Positions 1 through 7,388 are shown, counted from the stretch's first letter. The stretch: DNA of 21,598 nucleotides from SIG701 sp045577175 (GCA_045577175.1 JAZNHT010000008.1:1-21598), one strand, 5' to 3'. Program-made: numbers and translations. Notes: generated by a model from the sequence alone, not told the origin.

Positions 1-2
1 AC

Positions 3-347
3 TGGTATCATGTTGTGACCAAGGGCTGTGGTGCAACCGCGCCCAACACCTACTACGGCATGGATAACATCCACCTTGAGGCAGGGGAGCACGTCTTCCA
101 CTTCTCGAAGGCTGTCAACGTAAAGGATACCCAGTACTACTTCGGCTTCCAGTACACCTACACCTCTGATGAGGCTGAGGACACCACGCCCGTTGAGGAC
201 ACCACGCCCGTTGAGGACGACACCACGGCAGCTCCGACCACGCCGAACACCCCTGTTGCTCCGGCTACGTTTGACGTTGCAGTGATCGCTCTCGCAGTTG
301 CAGGCGCATCCGCAGCAGTCGCAGTTGTTTCCAAGAAGAGAAGATAA
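3..347 (+). CDS. C-terminal end of a cell-surface protein with membrane anchor (partial)
   Basis: The reading frame is open from the first bases of the window, so only the last 114 codons are present and the true start lies upstream. The remaining part has a short folded-looking stretch. It is followed by an acidic Thr/Pro-rich linker (an 18-bp unit encoding EDTTPV is present twice in tandem, about 176-213). The protein ends in a hydrophobic segment of about 20 residues and a basic tail, SKKRR. This layout (linker, one membrane span, KKRR tail) is typical of Gram-positive surface proteins. No clear LPXTG motif is seen, so sortase attachment is not claimed. The function of the missing N-terminal part cannot be told. 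A strong terminator follows directly. Confidence 0.75.
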   Translation, partial: WYHVVTKGCGATAPNTYYGMDNIHLEAGEHVFHFSKAVNVKDTQYYFGFQYTYTSDEAEDTTPVEDTTPVEDDTTAAPTTPNTPVAPATFDVAVIALAVAGASAAVAVVSKKRR

Positions 348-369
348 TTCTCCGAAAACCGCATACATA

Positions 370-398
370 ACGCCCACGGGAAACCGTGGGCGTTTTTG
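370..398 (+). terminator. Rho-independent terminator of the surface-protein gene
   Basis: A perfect 10-bp stem (ACGCCCACGG / CCGTGGGCGT) with a GAAA loop is followed by a run of T. It lies 22 bases after the stop codon of the upstream surface-protein gene. Confidence 0.9.
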
Positions 399-449
399 TA
401 CGTGGGCAACCGAACGGGAGGGGATTGCGGTACCGTCCGTGCATCCGTT

Positions 450-465
450 GTAGGGGAGGGGCTTG
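450..465 (+). repeat. REP-like repeat, left half of an inverted pair around the IS
   Basis: The 16 bases GTAGGGGAGGGGCTTG recur as an exact reverse complement at 1912-1927. They resemble the 5' half of the 24-bp REP-like repeat found at 1958, 16283 and 17309. The IS481-family element lies between this copy and its inverted partner. Confidence 0.7.
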
Positions 466-520
466 TGTCAAGAGAAACATGGTTTACAATTTGTGAAGAA
501 ACATGGTTTACAACTTATAT

Positions 521-571
521 GAGCAATAAATTTGAAGCGAAGGCGTAGCCGAAGCGGAAAATTTATTGCTC
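521..571 (-). terminator. Inverted repeat at the end of the transposase gene, possible terminator
   Basis: GAGCAATAAATTT (521-533) pairs perfectly with AAATTTATTGCTC (559-571), a 13-bp stem overlapping the transposase stop codon (563-565). There is no clean T run after it, so the terminator role is inferred. Confidence 0.45.
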
Positions 572-1753
572 GGGCGCACGGTATCGGGGGTCGCCATCAA
601 TCAAATACGCGCGTTTGAATGTAAACACGCGCTTTTCAATATCTATCTGACCAATACGAAATTGTCTGAAGTAGAGATTGATCAAATGTGTACCTTTCCT
701 CGATTCACAAAACGCGATTTGCTTATTTCCAAATGCTTCGCTTAAGAAATATCCTTGCCCTCGAATGCTTATGTATCCCGTTGATTTAACGTTGTGTACT
801 TTCAAATCATTAGAATATTCCCACTCTGTTATCTTTGACGGATATTTACGTTGACTGGGATTATATCTTGACGCGGGAACCTCTAAATTTAATGCCATAT
901 GTGGTCTTACGTTGTTGTAAAAATCTCGATATTCTGAAAATATTCTTACAACATCTGCCTGATCTTGTATGCTGTGATACTTCAAACATTCCCTCGTAAA
1001 TGATCCGTTAAATCGTTCTTCTTTTCCCTGTGTTTGAGGGTGAGGAATACGCCCGTGCAGAGAAAGAACGCCAAGCTCCATCAACCAAACTTCGAAATTT
1101 GTAAATCCCGTGGATTGTTGAGTTCCCCAAAGATTTCCATTGTCGCAAAGAAAAGAAAACGGCATACCGTATTCCTGAAATATCCGTTCCATACACGGTT
1201 TTATCTCTGTATAGGTTTCGGACAACAATGGTTCACAGCATAGATTCATTCTGCTGTAATCATCGACAATGTTCAACGGATGGCACCTGATTCCATTCTT
1301 CATTGCGAAATGCCCCTTAAAATCCGCCTGCCACATTTCATTGGGGTATGATTTCTCAAAGTGTTCATACGGTGTAGCTGCCTCACTGGCTTCTTTTGTG
1401 ATAAGTCCGTTTCTCTTGAAGATTTCGTTAAATGTTCTTGCACTTGGAAGTCCTGTATAATTGTCATTTTCCATAATGCGGCGCATTTTTACCGCGCCAA
1501 TAGCAGGATATTGCTCTCTGTACTCTACAATTTTCTTTTCTATTTCCGGATCGGTTTTATTTGGTCGGCTTTTTGGAGCTCGACTCAGATCTTTCAGCTT
1601 ATCCCCGGCAAGATAACGTGCGATCCATTTATCTCCTGTTGGGCGGCTTATTCCATATTCACGACATAAAGCACTCTTGCTTTTTTCGTGTGCTAAAACT
1701 CGTTTTACAAATTCTTCTCTCATAGTTTCCAATCTCGTTTCTTTCCAAGGCAT
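563..1753 (-). CDS. IS481-family DDE transposase
   Basis: The 396-residue protein has an N-terminal helix-turn-helix (about residues 10-45, SALCREYGISRPTGDKW). A second DNA-binding segment follows, then an rve-type integrase core. The likely DDE triad is D144 (WQADFKGHF), D204 (FLCDNGNLWG) and E246 (TQGKEERFNG). The PHPQTQGKEERF block and the RPHMALNLEVPASRY block are typical of IS481-type transposases. The start is set by ATG at 1753, with AAAGGAG about 8 bases upstream. No frameshift or internal stop is seen, so it is probably functional. It reads toward the surface-protein gene. Confidence 0.92.
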   Translation of the reverse strand: MPWKETRLETMREEFVKRVLAHEKSKSALCREYGISRPTGDKWIARYLAGDKLKDLSRAPKSRPNKTDPEIEKKIVEYREQYPAIGAVKMRRIMENDNYTGLPSARTFNEIFKRNGLITKEASEAATPYEHFEKSYPNEMWQADFKGHFAMKNGIRCHPLNIVDDYSRMNLCCEPLLSETYTEIKPCMERIFQEYGMPFSFLCDNGNLWGTQQSTGFTNFEVWLMELGVLSLHGRIPHPQTQGKEERFNGSFTRECLKYHSIQDQADVVRIFSEYRDFYNNVRPHMALNLEVPASRYNPSQRKYPSKITEWEYSNDLKVHNVKSTGYISIRGQGYFLSEAFGNKQIAFCESRKGTHLINLYFRQFRIGQIDIEKRVFTFKRAYLIDGDPRYRAPEQ

Positions 1754-1911
1754 CGTCCGTCTCCTTTCGACTTCTTCATGCCTTTATTTTACCATAAAAT
1801 TGTAAACTATGTGCCTTCACATTCTGTAAACTATCTTACTACACCATACATATAATCCTCCCGCATGAGGGTGCAAACTGTAAGGACTACCGAGATTTGT
1901 GAGGTCGTTCG

Positions 1912-1927
1912 CAAGCCCCTCCCCTAC
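1912..1927 (-). repeat. REP-like repeat, right half of the inverted pair around the IS
   Basis: CAAGCCCCTCCCCTAC is the exact reverse complement of 450-465. The two halves are separated by the IS481-family element. They may have been neighbouring inverted repeats before the insertion. Confidence 0.7.
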
Positions 1928-1953
1928 GGGAACATCGGAATTGTTCGCATAAC

Positions 1954-2050
1954 CGTTGTAGGGCGGGGGCTTGCTCCCGCCGTATGTTTGCACAAACCGC
2001 ACGGACAGAGGAGACGGTGTGCCGCACCGTCTCGGCGGAATCTGCCTCCC
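1954..2050 (+). repeat. Composite REP-like element, copy 1
   Basis: The first 37 bases (1954-1990) are almost identical to 16279-16315. They contain a palindrome with arms GGCGGG / CCCGCC around a GGCTTGCT loop. A second hairpin at 2011-2033 (GAGACGGTG / CACCGTCTC, loop TGCCG) matches the second hairpin of the other copy, with paired base changes. It lies just upstream of the ABC-operon promoter. The short open frames across it are not credible genes. Confidence 0.8.
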
Positions 2051-2074
2051 ACCCGCCAAAATTTGCAAACCCCC

Positions 2075-2103
2075 TTGACAAATCCTACATTATATGGTAT
2101 CAT
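2075..2103 (+). promoter_or_regulatory. Sigma-A-type promoter of the amino acid ABC operon
   Basis: The -35 box TTGACA (2075-2080) and the -10 box TATCAT (2098-2103) are separated by exactly 17 bases. The first gene of the importer operon starts 82 bases further on. Confidence 0.8.
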
Positions 2104-2184
2104 TATAACACTTTAGCAAGGTAAAGTGCAAAAACGCCTTGCAAAGACAATATTCACTTGCTTTATGCAGGAAAGAGGACATCT

Positions 2185-3012
2185 ATGAAACGTTTTACCA
2201 GAATCACAGCACTTGTACTGGCAGTGCTCATGGCCGCATTTGTGTTCGCGGCTTGCGGCAAAAAGAGCGATTGGGAATCCGTCTCGGAGAAGGGCTACTT
2301 CGTCTGCGGTATCACCGTGTACGCACCCATGAACTACTTTGATGATGACGGCAATCTCACCGGCTTTGATACCGAATTTGCAACCGCCGTTGCCGAGAAG
2401 CTCGGTCTTGAGGCGAAATTCCAGGTCATCAACTGGCCGAACAAGTATCTTGAGCTGAACTCCGGCTCCATCGACCTCATCTGGAACGGCTTTACCTACG
2501 GTAACGAGAGCGACGGCGTATCCCGTACCGAGTACGTTGATTTCACCTACGCATATCTTGAGAACAAGCAGGTCGTCGTTACGAAGGCAGACCGTCTCGA
2601 TGAGCTGAATACGAAGGAGGCATTCGCCGGTCTGAAGGCTGTCGCCGAGGGCGGCTCCTCCGGTCAGGCAGTTGCTGAGGCGCTTGCAGGCGATGCCGCA
2701 AACGTCACGACGTTCTCCTCCCAGGCGGCTACGCTGATGGAGCTTCTTGCCGGAACGGCTGATTTCGCCGTTATCGACTACCAGATGGCGAAGGCTATGG
2801 TCGGCACGGGTGACTATGAGGCACTTTCTATCAATCCGGCTTACGAGCCCGAGAGCGAGGTTTACGCAATCGGCGCGCGCAAGGGCAGTGACCTGACCGC
2901 AAAGATCAACGAGGCAATCAAGGAGCTCTCCGAGGACGGCACGCTTGCCGCTCTGGCTGAGAAATACGGTCTGACGAACGACCTGATCCCGAACATCGGC
3001 GCGGACACCTGA
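2185..3012 (+). CDS. Amino acid ABC transporter, substrate-binding lipoprotein
   Basis: The protein is a family-3 solute-binding protein (PF00497 type) of 275 residues. It captures a polar amino acid outside the cell and delivers it to the membrane permease. The N-terminus is a lipoprotein signal: basic MKRFTR, a hydrophobic stretch, then the lipobox FAAC with the lipidated Cys at residue 24. After it come the typical first strand and helix (GITVYAPMNYFDDDGNLTGF, then DTEFATAVAEKLG) and the hinge region with IDLIWNGFT. The start at 2185 is preferred over an upstream in-frame ATG (2158) because it has a GAAAGAGG site and gives a proper signal peptide. Its stop overlaps the start of the permease gene (TGATG). 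The exact amino acid cannot be read from sequence. Confidence 0.93.
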   Translation: MKRFTRITALVLAVLMAAFVFAACGKKSDWESVSEKGYFVCGITVYAPMNYFDDDGNLTGFDTEFATAVAEKLGLEAKFQVINWPNKYLELNSGSIDLIWNGFTYGNESDGVSRTEYVDFTYAYLENKQVVVTKADRLDELNTKEAFAGLKAVAEGGSSGQAVAEALAGDAANVTTFSSQAATLMELLAGTADFAVIDYQMAKAMVGTGDYEALSINPAYEPESEVYAIGARKGSDLTAKINEAIKELSEDGTLAALAEKYGLTNDLIPNIGADT

Positions 3013-3665
3013 TGAGCTTTTCAACCGTCTTAGGACTCCTTTTTGAGGGCTTCGGCGGCACGTGCAAGCTGTTTTTGGCGACGCTTGTGTTCTCGCTGCC
3101 GCTGGGACTTATCATTTCCTTCGGTTCCATGGCGAAATTCAAGCCGCTTGCGTGGCTTGTGCGCACCTTTGTGTGGATCATTCGCGGCACGCCGCTGATG
3201 CTCCAGCTGTTTGCGTTTATGTATCTGCCCGGAATCATGTTTCAAACGGTGCTTTTCGGCGGAAACCGCTTCCTCGTCGCGCTTCTGGCGTTTGTGATTA
3301 ACTACGCATGTTATTTTTCCGAGATTTTCCGCGGCGGTATCGAAGGGATCCCGAAAGGGCAGTACGAGGCCGCCGAGGTGCTCGGCATGACGGCGGCGGA
3401 GACGTTTTTCACCGTGATCCTCATGCAGGTCGTGAAGCGGATTCTCGCGCCGATCTCCAACGAGGTCATCACGCTCGTGAAGGATACGTCGCTTGCGCGC
3501 GTCATCGCGTATGCGGAGATTTTCTACATATACGACGAGCGAATGGGCGCCAAGGCGATGGTGTGGCCTCTGCTTTGCATCGCGGTGTTCTTCCTGTTGT
3601 TTATCGGTATACTTACGCTTCTGTTCGGCTGGTGCGAAAAGAAGCTCAGCTATTACAGAGTGTGA
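3012..3665 (+). CDS. Amino acid ABC transporter, permease
   Basis: The protein is a 217-residue integral membrane permease of the His/Glu/Gln/Arg (HEQRO) type. It has about five hydrophobic segments (around residues 15-40, 50-75, 85-110 and 185-210, with a weaker one near 140-165). The EAA loop that docks on the ATPase is clear: YEAAEVLGMTAAETFFTVIL, followed by the conserved VKDTSLA segment. The RGTPLMLQL motif in the second span is also typical. It overlaps the substrate-binding gene by one base and lies 9 bases before the ATPase gene, so the three genes form one operon. The permease is probably a homodimer, because no second permease gene is present. Confidence 0.93.
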   Translation: MSFSTVLGLLFEGFGGTCKLFLATLVFSLPLGLIISFGSMAKFKPLAWLVRTFVWIIRGTPLMLQLFAFMYLPGIMFQTVLFGGNRFLVALLAFVINYACYFSEIFRGGIEGIPKGQYEAAEVLGMTAAETFFTVILMQVVKRILAPISNEVITLVKDTSLARVIAYAEIFYIYDERMGAKAMVWPLLCIAVFFLLFIGILTLLFGWCEKKLSYYRV

Positions 3666-3674
3666 GGTGACGGT

Positions 3675-4481
3675 ATGGCATTTTTGGAAGTAACCGGGCT
3701 GAAAAAGCGCTTCGGCAATACGTCCGTTCTGCACGGCGTTGATTTTTCGCTGGAAAAGGGCGCGGTTTTAGCTATCATCGGCGCGTCGGGCGGCGGTAAG
3801 ACCACCTTGCTCCGCTGTCTCAATTTTCTGGAGATGGCGAACGAGGGCACGATCCACATGGAGAACGGCTTCACGTTTGATGCGGCGGTGCAGTATACGC
3901 CGGCTGAGATCCGCGAGATGCGGCTGAAGATGGGACTGGTGTTCCAGTCGTTCAATCTGTTTCCGCAATACACGGCTTTGGAGAACGTGTATATCCCGAT
4001 GCAGCTCCGTGCGAAGGAGGCTCTGCGTGCAGCGTACCCGTTCGGGCACGCACGGCGCGAGGCGTTTGCCCGTGCGAAGGCGGAGAATATCGCACAGGCG
4101 GAAAAGCTGCTCGCCGACGTCGGTCTTGCCGATAAGGTGGGGAATTACCCGTATCAGCTTTCGGGCGGTCAGCAGCAGCGCGTGGCAATCGCGCGGGCTC
4201 TGGCGATGCAGCCGGATATTCTTTGCTTTGACGAGCCGACGAGTGCGCTCGATCCTGCTCTGACGGGCGAGGTGCTCCGCGTTATCCGATCTTTGAAGGA
4301 TCCCGTAAACGGGCGCACGATGATCGTCGTCACGCACGAGATGGAATTTGCCGCGAACGTGGCGGATAAGGTGATCTTCATGGCGGACGGCGTGATTGAG
4401 GAGATGGGTACGCCCGAGGAGGTATTCGGGCAGCCGAAGAGCGAAAAATGCCGCGCGTTTCTGCACGGCGAGAAAATCTGA
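3675..4481 (+). CDS. Amino acid ABC transporter, ATP-binding protein
   Basis: The 268-residue cytoplasmic ATPase powers the importer. The Walker A motif is GASGGGKTT (residues 36-44), a slight variant of the usual GPSGSGKST. The Q-loop lies in VFQSFNLFPQ, the ABC signature is LSGGQQQR, Walker B is ILCFDEPTSALDP, and the switch His is in VVTHEM. The order and motifs match the GlnQ/HisP class. The segment after the Q-loop (about residues 110-140, rich in Arg and Ala) is longer than in GlnQ of model species. The start at 3675 has a GAGGTG site. A strong terminator follows the stop codon. Confidence 0.95.
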   Translation: MAFLEVTGLKKRFGNTSVLHGVDFSLEKGAVLAIIGASGGGKTTLLRCLNFLEMANEGTIHMENGFTFDAAVQYTPAEIREMRLKMGLVFQSFNLFPQYTALENVYIPMQLRAKEALRAAYPFGHARREAFARAKAENIAQAEKLLADVGLADKVGNYPYQLSGGQQQRVAIARALAMQPDILCFDEPTSALDPALTGEVLRVIRSLKDPVNGRTMIVVTHEMEFAANVADKVIFMADGVIEEMGTPEEVFGQPKSEKCRAFLHGEKI

Positions 4482-4483
4482 TG

Positions 4484-4520
4484 AAAAAGGGATTGGGGCG
4501 GATGCTCCGATCCCTTTTTT
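4484..4520 (+). terminator. Rho-independent terminator of the ABC operon
   Basis: The stem AAAAAGGGAT-GG-GC pairs with GC-CC-ATCCCTTTTTT around a short GGAT loop and ends in six T. It begins just after the stop codon of the ATPase gene. Confidence 0.9.
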
Positions 4521-4694
4521 ATGGAGTTACTGCTCCTGTCCCTGTGCCCTTATAGTTACATTGAGGGAGATACATGCAGGAGACGCTTAATGCGCAGCTG
4601 CCTCTTGCAGGGTAACCAAACAGTCATCCACGCGTGCTGTTTCCGATAGAAAATCGAACGTATGTATTTGTACGAGATTCACACCAAAACATAT

Positions 4695-4843
4695 CCGCTA
4701 TGTTCGCACAAACTCAGCGGCGTATGCCGCTTCTTTTTCGAAGTCGTTTTCGCTATGGAAGCATTGCAGTTCAATCATAACTCTCCGCCAAAGCTGATGC
4801 ATGAGTGGTATGTTGGCTTATGTTTCGCTAAAGGAACGCTATG
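4695..4843 (+). repeat. 149-bp dispersed repeat, copy A
   Basis: The stretch aligns end to end with 9548-9697 at roughly 80% identity by eye, in the same orientation. Shared blocks include CCGCTATGTT, GTTTTCGCTATGGAAGCATTG, AAAGCTGA, GTGGTATGTT and GAACGCTAT. It contains a terminator-like hairpin at 4716-4731 (AGCGGC / GCCGCT, loop GTAT) followed by TTCTTTTT. The stem is preserved in copy B by paired changes. No convincing coding frame is shared between the copies, so it is a non-coding element. The rest of the 4521-5050 gap holds further hairpins and a possible dus promoter. Confidence 0.8.
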
Positions 4844-4863
4844 AGGTGGGTATGGAGGTATCG

Positions 4864-4942
4864 GAGGAAAGGGCGGATTCTTCCGTCCCTTTCCTCTGAT
4901 CGCGGTGGTGGTGTGGAGGTGTGGCGCGCTGCACACCTCCAC
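4864..4942 (+). repeat. Pair of hairpins following dispersed repeat A
   Basis: The first hairpin, 4864-4896, has arms GAGGAAAGGG-CGGA and TCCG-TCCCTTTCCTC. The second, 4913-4942, has arms GTGGAGGTGTG and CACACCTCCAC. Two hairpins occur in the same order after repeat copy B (9716-9778), so they may belong to the same element. Neither is followed by a T run. Confidence 0.65.
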
Positions 4943-4991
4943 GATTATTAAAACGCAATTACCTAAATATATTCTCATCCCGATCACACTT

Positions 4992-5014
4992 TTGACATAA
5001 TTATCCTTTATAAT
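4992..5014 (+). promoter_or_regulatory. Possible promoter region of dus
   Basis: A perfect TTGACA (4992-4997) and a perfect TATAAT (5009-5014) lie upstream of dus. The 11-base gap is too short for them to be one normal promoter. Either box may work with a weaker partner. The region is AT-rich and is the only promoter-like stretch before the gene. Confidence 0.35.
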
Positions 5015-5050
5015 AAAAATAGTTTATAAAGCAAATCAAGGAGGCTGCCC

Positions 5051-6037
5051 ATGCGTATCGGACAGGCATCGTTTCCCCTCGGCACAGCGCTTGCACCCAT
5101 GGCAGGATTCACCGACGCATCCATGCGGCTTCTTTGCCGATCATTCGGGTGCGAGCTCACCGTCACGGAGATGGTCTCCGCCGCCGCGCTCTGCTACCGC
5201 GATCTCAAAACCGCACGGCTTGCGCGCCTTCCTGCTGCCGATTTCCCGTGCGCCGTCCAACTGTTCGGGCACGATCCCGATGAGATGCGCCGCGCCGCCG
5301 CCATGATCGCCGCGGGCGAGTACGAGGGCGCGTGCAGTGCGTGCGCGCCTGCCGCGATCGATCTCAATATGGGCTGTCCCGTCAAAAAAATCGTCTCCGC
5401 AGGGGATGGCTCCGCCCTCATGCGCACGCCGAAGCTCGCAGGGGAGATCGTCCGCGCCGCCGTGGAGGGTGCCGCGCCCTGCGGCGTGCCCGTTACGGTG
5501 AAAATCCGCGCCGGTTGGGACGATTCCTCGAAAAACGCCGTCGAGATCGCGAAAATCGCCGTCGAATCAGGCGCGTCCGCGATCACGGTGCACGCCCGTA
5601 CAAGGGCGCAAATGTACGCGCCGAGCGCGGATTGGTCGGTCATCGCCGCCGTGCGCGCCGCTTTGCCCCGTGAAATTCCCGTCATCGGAAACGGGGATGT
5701 CACCTGCGCCGACGATTATTTCCGCATGAAGGAGCAGTGCGGCTGTGACGGCGTTGCCATCGGTCGTGCCGCGCTCGGCGATCCGTGGATTTTTGCCGAG
5801 ATCCGTGCACGGAGCATGGGTGAGACGTTCACGCCGCCCGATGAGGCGGAACGAAAGCGTACCGCCTACGCACTTGCCGAGGCGATCGTCAAGGCGGAGG
5901 GCGAGGGTGCCGCCGCACGGGAATGCCGCGGTCGGATTTCGCATTTTCTCAAGGGGATGCGCGGTGCGGCGGAGGCGCGCGCAAGGCTCATGAAAGTGGA
6001 AACCTTAGCCGAAATCAAGGAGATTTTGGGACTGTAA
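5051..6037 (+). CDS. dus: tRNA-dihydrouridine synthase (DusB-like)
   Basis: The 328-residue FMN enzyme reduces uridine to dihydrouridine in tRNA using NADPH. The TIM-barrel signatures are in order: LAPMAGFTD (residues 14-22), DLNMGCPVKKIV with the catalytic Cys109, VTVKIRAGW with Lys151, ITVHARTRAQMY with His181 and Arg183, IGNGDV (212-217) and GRAALGDPWIF (238-248), the FMN phosphate loop. These match the bacterial DusB type. The start at 5051 has a strong AAGGAGG site. The gene ends 30 bases before the sigma-factor gene on the same strand, with no terminator between, so co-transcription is possible. High-GC codon use matches the core genes. Confidence 0.95.
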   Translation: MRIGQASFPLGTALAPMAGFTDASMRLLCRSFGCELTVTEMVSAAALCYRDLKTARLARLPAADFPCAVQLFGHDPDEMRRAAAMIAAGEYEGACSACAPAAIDLNMGCPVKKIVSAGDGSALMRTPKLAGEIVRAAVEGAAPCGVPVTVKIRAGWDDSSKNAVEIAKIAVESGASAITVHARTRAQMYAPSADWSVIAAVRAALPREIPVIGNGDVTCADDYFRMKEQCGCDGVAIGRAALGDPWIFAEIRARSMGETFTPPDEAERKRTAYALAEAIVKAEGEGAAARECRGRISHFLKGMRGAAEARARLMKVETLAEIKEILGL

Positions 6038-6067
6038 ATCAAGCATAAAACGGAGAGGAGGGAGCGT

Positions 6068-6682
6068 ATGGAGTGCATCCGAAACGGGGAGCTTGCGCTG
6101 GCAAAACGCGCGATCACGGATGACGGTGCCTTCGGCGAGATCGTCGATCGGTACGGCGGTCTTGTCTATACGGTCGCCTACCGATCCGCCCTGAACGCCG
6201 AGGACGCAAACGACATCGCGCAGGATACGTTTCTGAAAATCTGGCGGTCGCTCTCCTCCTTCCGTGGGGATTGCGCGCTGTCCACGTGGATCACGCGGAT
6301 CGCCATTTCCTGTGCGTGCGATTTTGCGCGGGCGAAACGGAGGCGTGCCGCAGTCTCCCTCGTCACCGAGGACGCGGACGGCGAGGAGCATGAAATCGAC
6401 GTGCCTGTAAGCGATTCTGCAGCCCTGCCCGAGGAAGCGGTGCTTCGGGCGGAGGAAATCGCCGCCGTGCGCGAAGCGATCGCATCGCTCCCCGAGGATT
6501 TTCGCCTGATCGTCACGATGCGCGATCTCGGCGGCATGTCGTATGCGGAGATCGCCGAGACGCTCTCCTTGGAGCTCGGGACGGTCAAGAGCCGCCTGTT
6601 CCGCGCCCGCGCCGCCGTAAAAGAATTTTTGATAAGACGGAACTTTTTCGCACACGCGCCGTCCAATGATGCAGAAACGTAA
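6068..6682 (+). CDS. ECF-type RNA polymerase sigma factor
   Basis: The protein is a 204-residue sigma-70 family factor with only regions 2 and 4, as in extracytoplasmic-function sigma factors. Region 2 (about residues 22-92) contains the core-binding and -10 recognition helices (DANDIAQDTFLKIWRSLSSF, then STWITRIAISCACDFAR). Region 4 (about 132-190) has LPEDFRLIVTMRDLGGMSYA followed by the helix-turn-helix EIAETLSLELGTVKSRLFRAR that reads the -35 box. The GGAGAGGAGGGAG ribosome site supports the start at 6068. The next gene, 28 bases downstream, encodes a single-span membrane protein fitting an anti-sigma factor. The target promoters cannot be named. Confidence 0.93.
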   Translation: MECIRNGELALAKRAITDDGAFGEIVDRYGGLVYTVAYRSALNAEDANDIAQDTFLKIWRSLSSFRGDCALSTWITRIAISCACDFARAKRRRAAVSLVTEDADGEEHEIDVPVSDSAALPEEAVLRAEEIAAVREAIASLPEDFRLIVTMRDLGGMSYAEIAETLSLELGTVKSRLFRARAAVKEFLIRRNFFAHAPSNDAET

Positions 6683-6710
6683 ATTTTGAAGCAAAGATGG
6701 ATTTTGATGT

Positions 6711-7388
6711 ATGAGTTTTGATCGAGAACGAAATGGCGCGGAGGACGCAGAGCTTCTCTCGCTCATGAAAGCGAGTGCGTATGCGCCGCCTGCCGATCTC
6801 AAGGTGCAGGTGATGCGCCGCATCCGCGCGGAAAAAGCGAAAGCGGCACACCGCCGACTTATGAAAAGGATCACCGCCGCGGTTTGCGCCGCTGTCATTT
6901 TGGTGCCTGCACTGGTGATTGTCGTGCCGATGTTGCGCGGCAGCGGCAATTCTGTCGCTGAGGCGGACGGGATGATGTACAGTGCGGCGGAGGCGGAGGA
7001 TTTTGTGCTCAGCGCAGGCGGCACGATGTCCTTGGATGGAAAAACGAACGCGGATGCCGTATACGACGCTTCGCCAAGCGGTGCCGATGATGAAGTTGCC
7101 GCGGAAAACGCGACCTCCGCCACGGCGATGTTTACGCCGCCGCCGAAGGATTCCGTCTGTGACGGCACGGAGGATGCGGTCGATCTGCCGACAGAGGCTG
7201 TGCCCGAGAATGCGGGTACCGGCGCATCGACGCCCCCGACGGAGGCAGAAACGGCGGAGCCTGCGTTTTATGAAACGCTCCGCGAGATTGTCGGGGCGGA
7301 TGCCTTTGACGAATGGCTCGCGCAGTATGACGGCGCGCCCGACTGCGCTGAGCAGGCGGCATACGAATATTTCGGACTTACCCCGTAA
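6711..7388 (+). CDS. Probable membrane anti-sigma factor for the upstream ECF sigma
   Basis: The 225-residue protein has a short cytoplasmic part (residues 1-52), one transmembrane helix (about 54-76, AAVCAAVILVPALVIVVPM) and a large acidic, Ala/Thr/Pro-rich extracytoplasmic part. A small folded-looking C-terminal segment (about 180-225, FYETLREIVGADAFDEWLAQ) follows. The N-terminal helices (DAELLSLMKASAYAPPADLK, then VQVMRRIRAEK) resemble the sigma-binding parts of anti-sigma factors. The zinc-binding HxxxCxxC motif is absent. The position right after the sigma gene is the main support. The ribosome site is weak, so translation may depend on coupling to the sigma gene. A terminator follows. 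Confidence 0.7.
   Translation: MSFDRERNGAEDAELLSLMKASAYAPPADLKVQVMRRIRAEKAKAAHRRLMKRITAAVCAAVILVPALVIVVPMLRGSGNSVAEADGMMYSAAEAEDFVLSAGGTMSLDGKTNADAVYDASPSGADDEVAAENATSATAMFTPPPKDSVCDGTEDAVDLPTEAVPENAGTGASTPPTEAETAEPAFYETLREIVGADAFDEWLAQYDGAPDCAEQAAYEYFGLTP

Larger units (their letters stand above)
479..1834. mobile_element. IS481-family insertion sequence
   Basis: One transposase gene fills the element. Each end carries two copies of a GTTTACA-type motif with a 24-bp period: ACATGGTTTACAA at 477-489 and 501-513 on the left, and TGTAAACTAT at 1801-1810 and 1825-1834 on the right. The right pair is inverted relative to the left, so these form the terminal and subterminal inverted repeats. The exact outer base is uncertain because no target-site duplication is obvious. 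An inverted repeat (521-533 / 559-571) next to the transposase stop codon may act as its terminator. The element has lower GC than its surroundings and appears complete. Confidence 0.8.

Noticed and set aside
176..213. Tandem 18-bp repeat considered as a regulatory or CRISPR-like repeat
   Set aside because: There are only two units, they lie in frame, and they encode a Thr/Pro linker of the surface protein.
1865..2116. Short open frames on both strands over the REP-like element
   Set aside because: They translate the repeat itself (for example VVGRGLAPA) and lack ribosome sites. The stretch is a palindromic repeat.
4662..4844. 60-codon open frame over dispersed repeat A
   Set aside because: The frame is not preserved in copy B, while the hairpin is. 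The element is better explained as non-coding.
6005..7168. Minus-strand open frame of 387 codons opposite the sigma and anti-sigma genes
   Set aside because: It is Ser/Ala-rich, then Arg/Asp-rich, with no motif. The plus strand has clear sigma regions 2 and 4.
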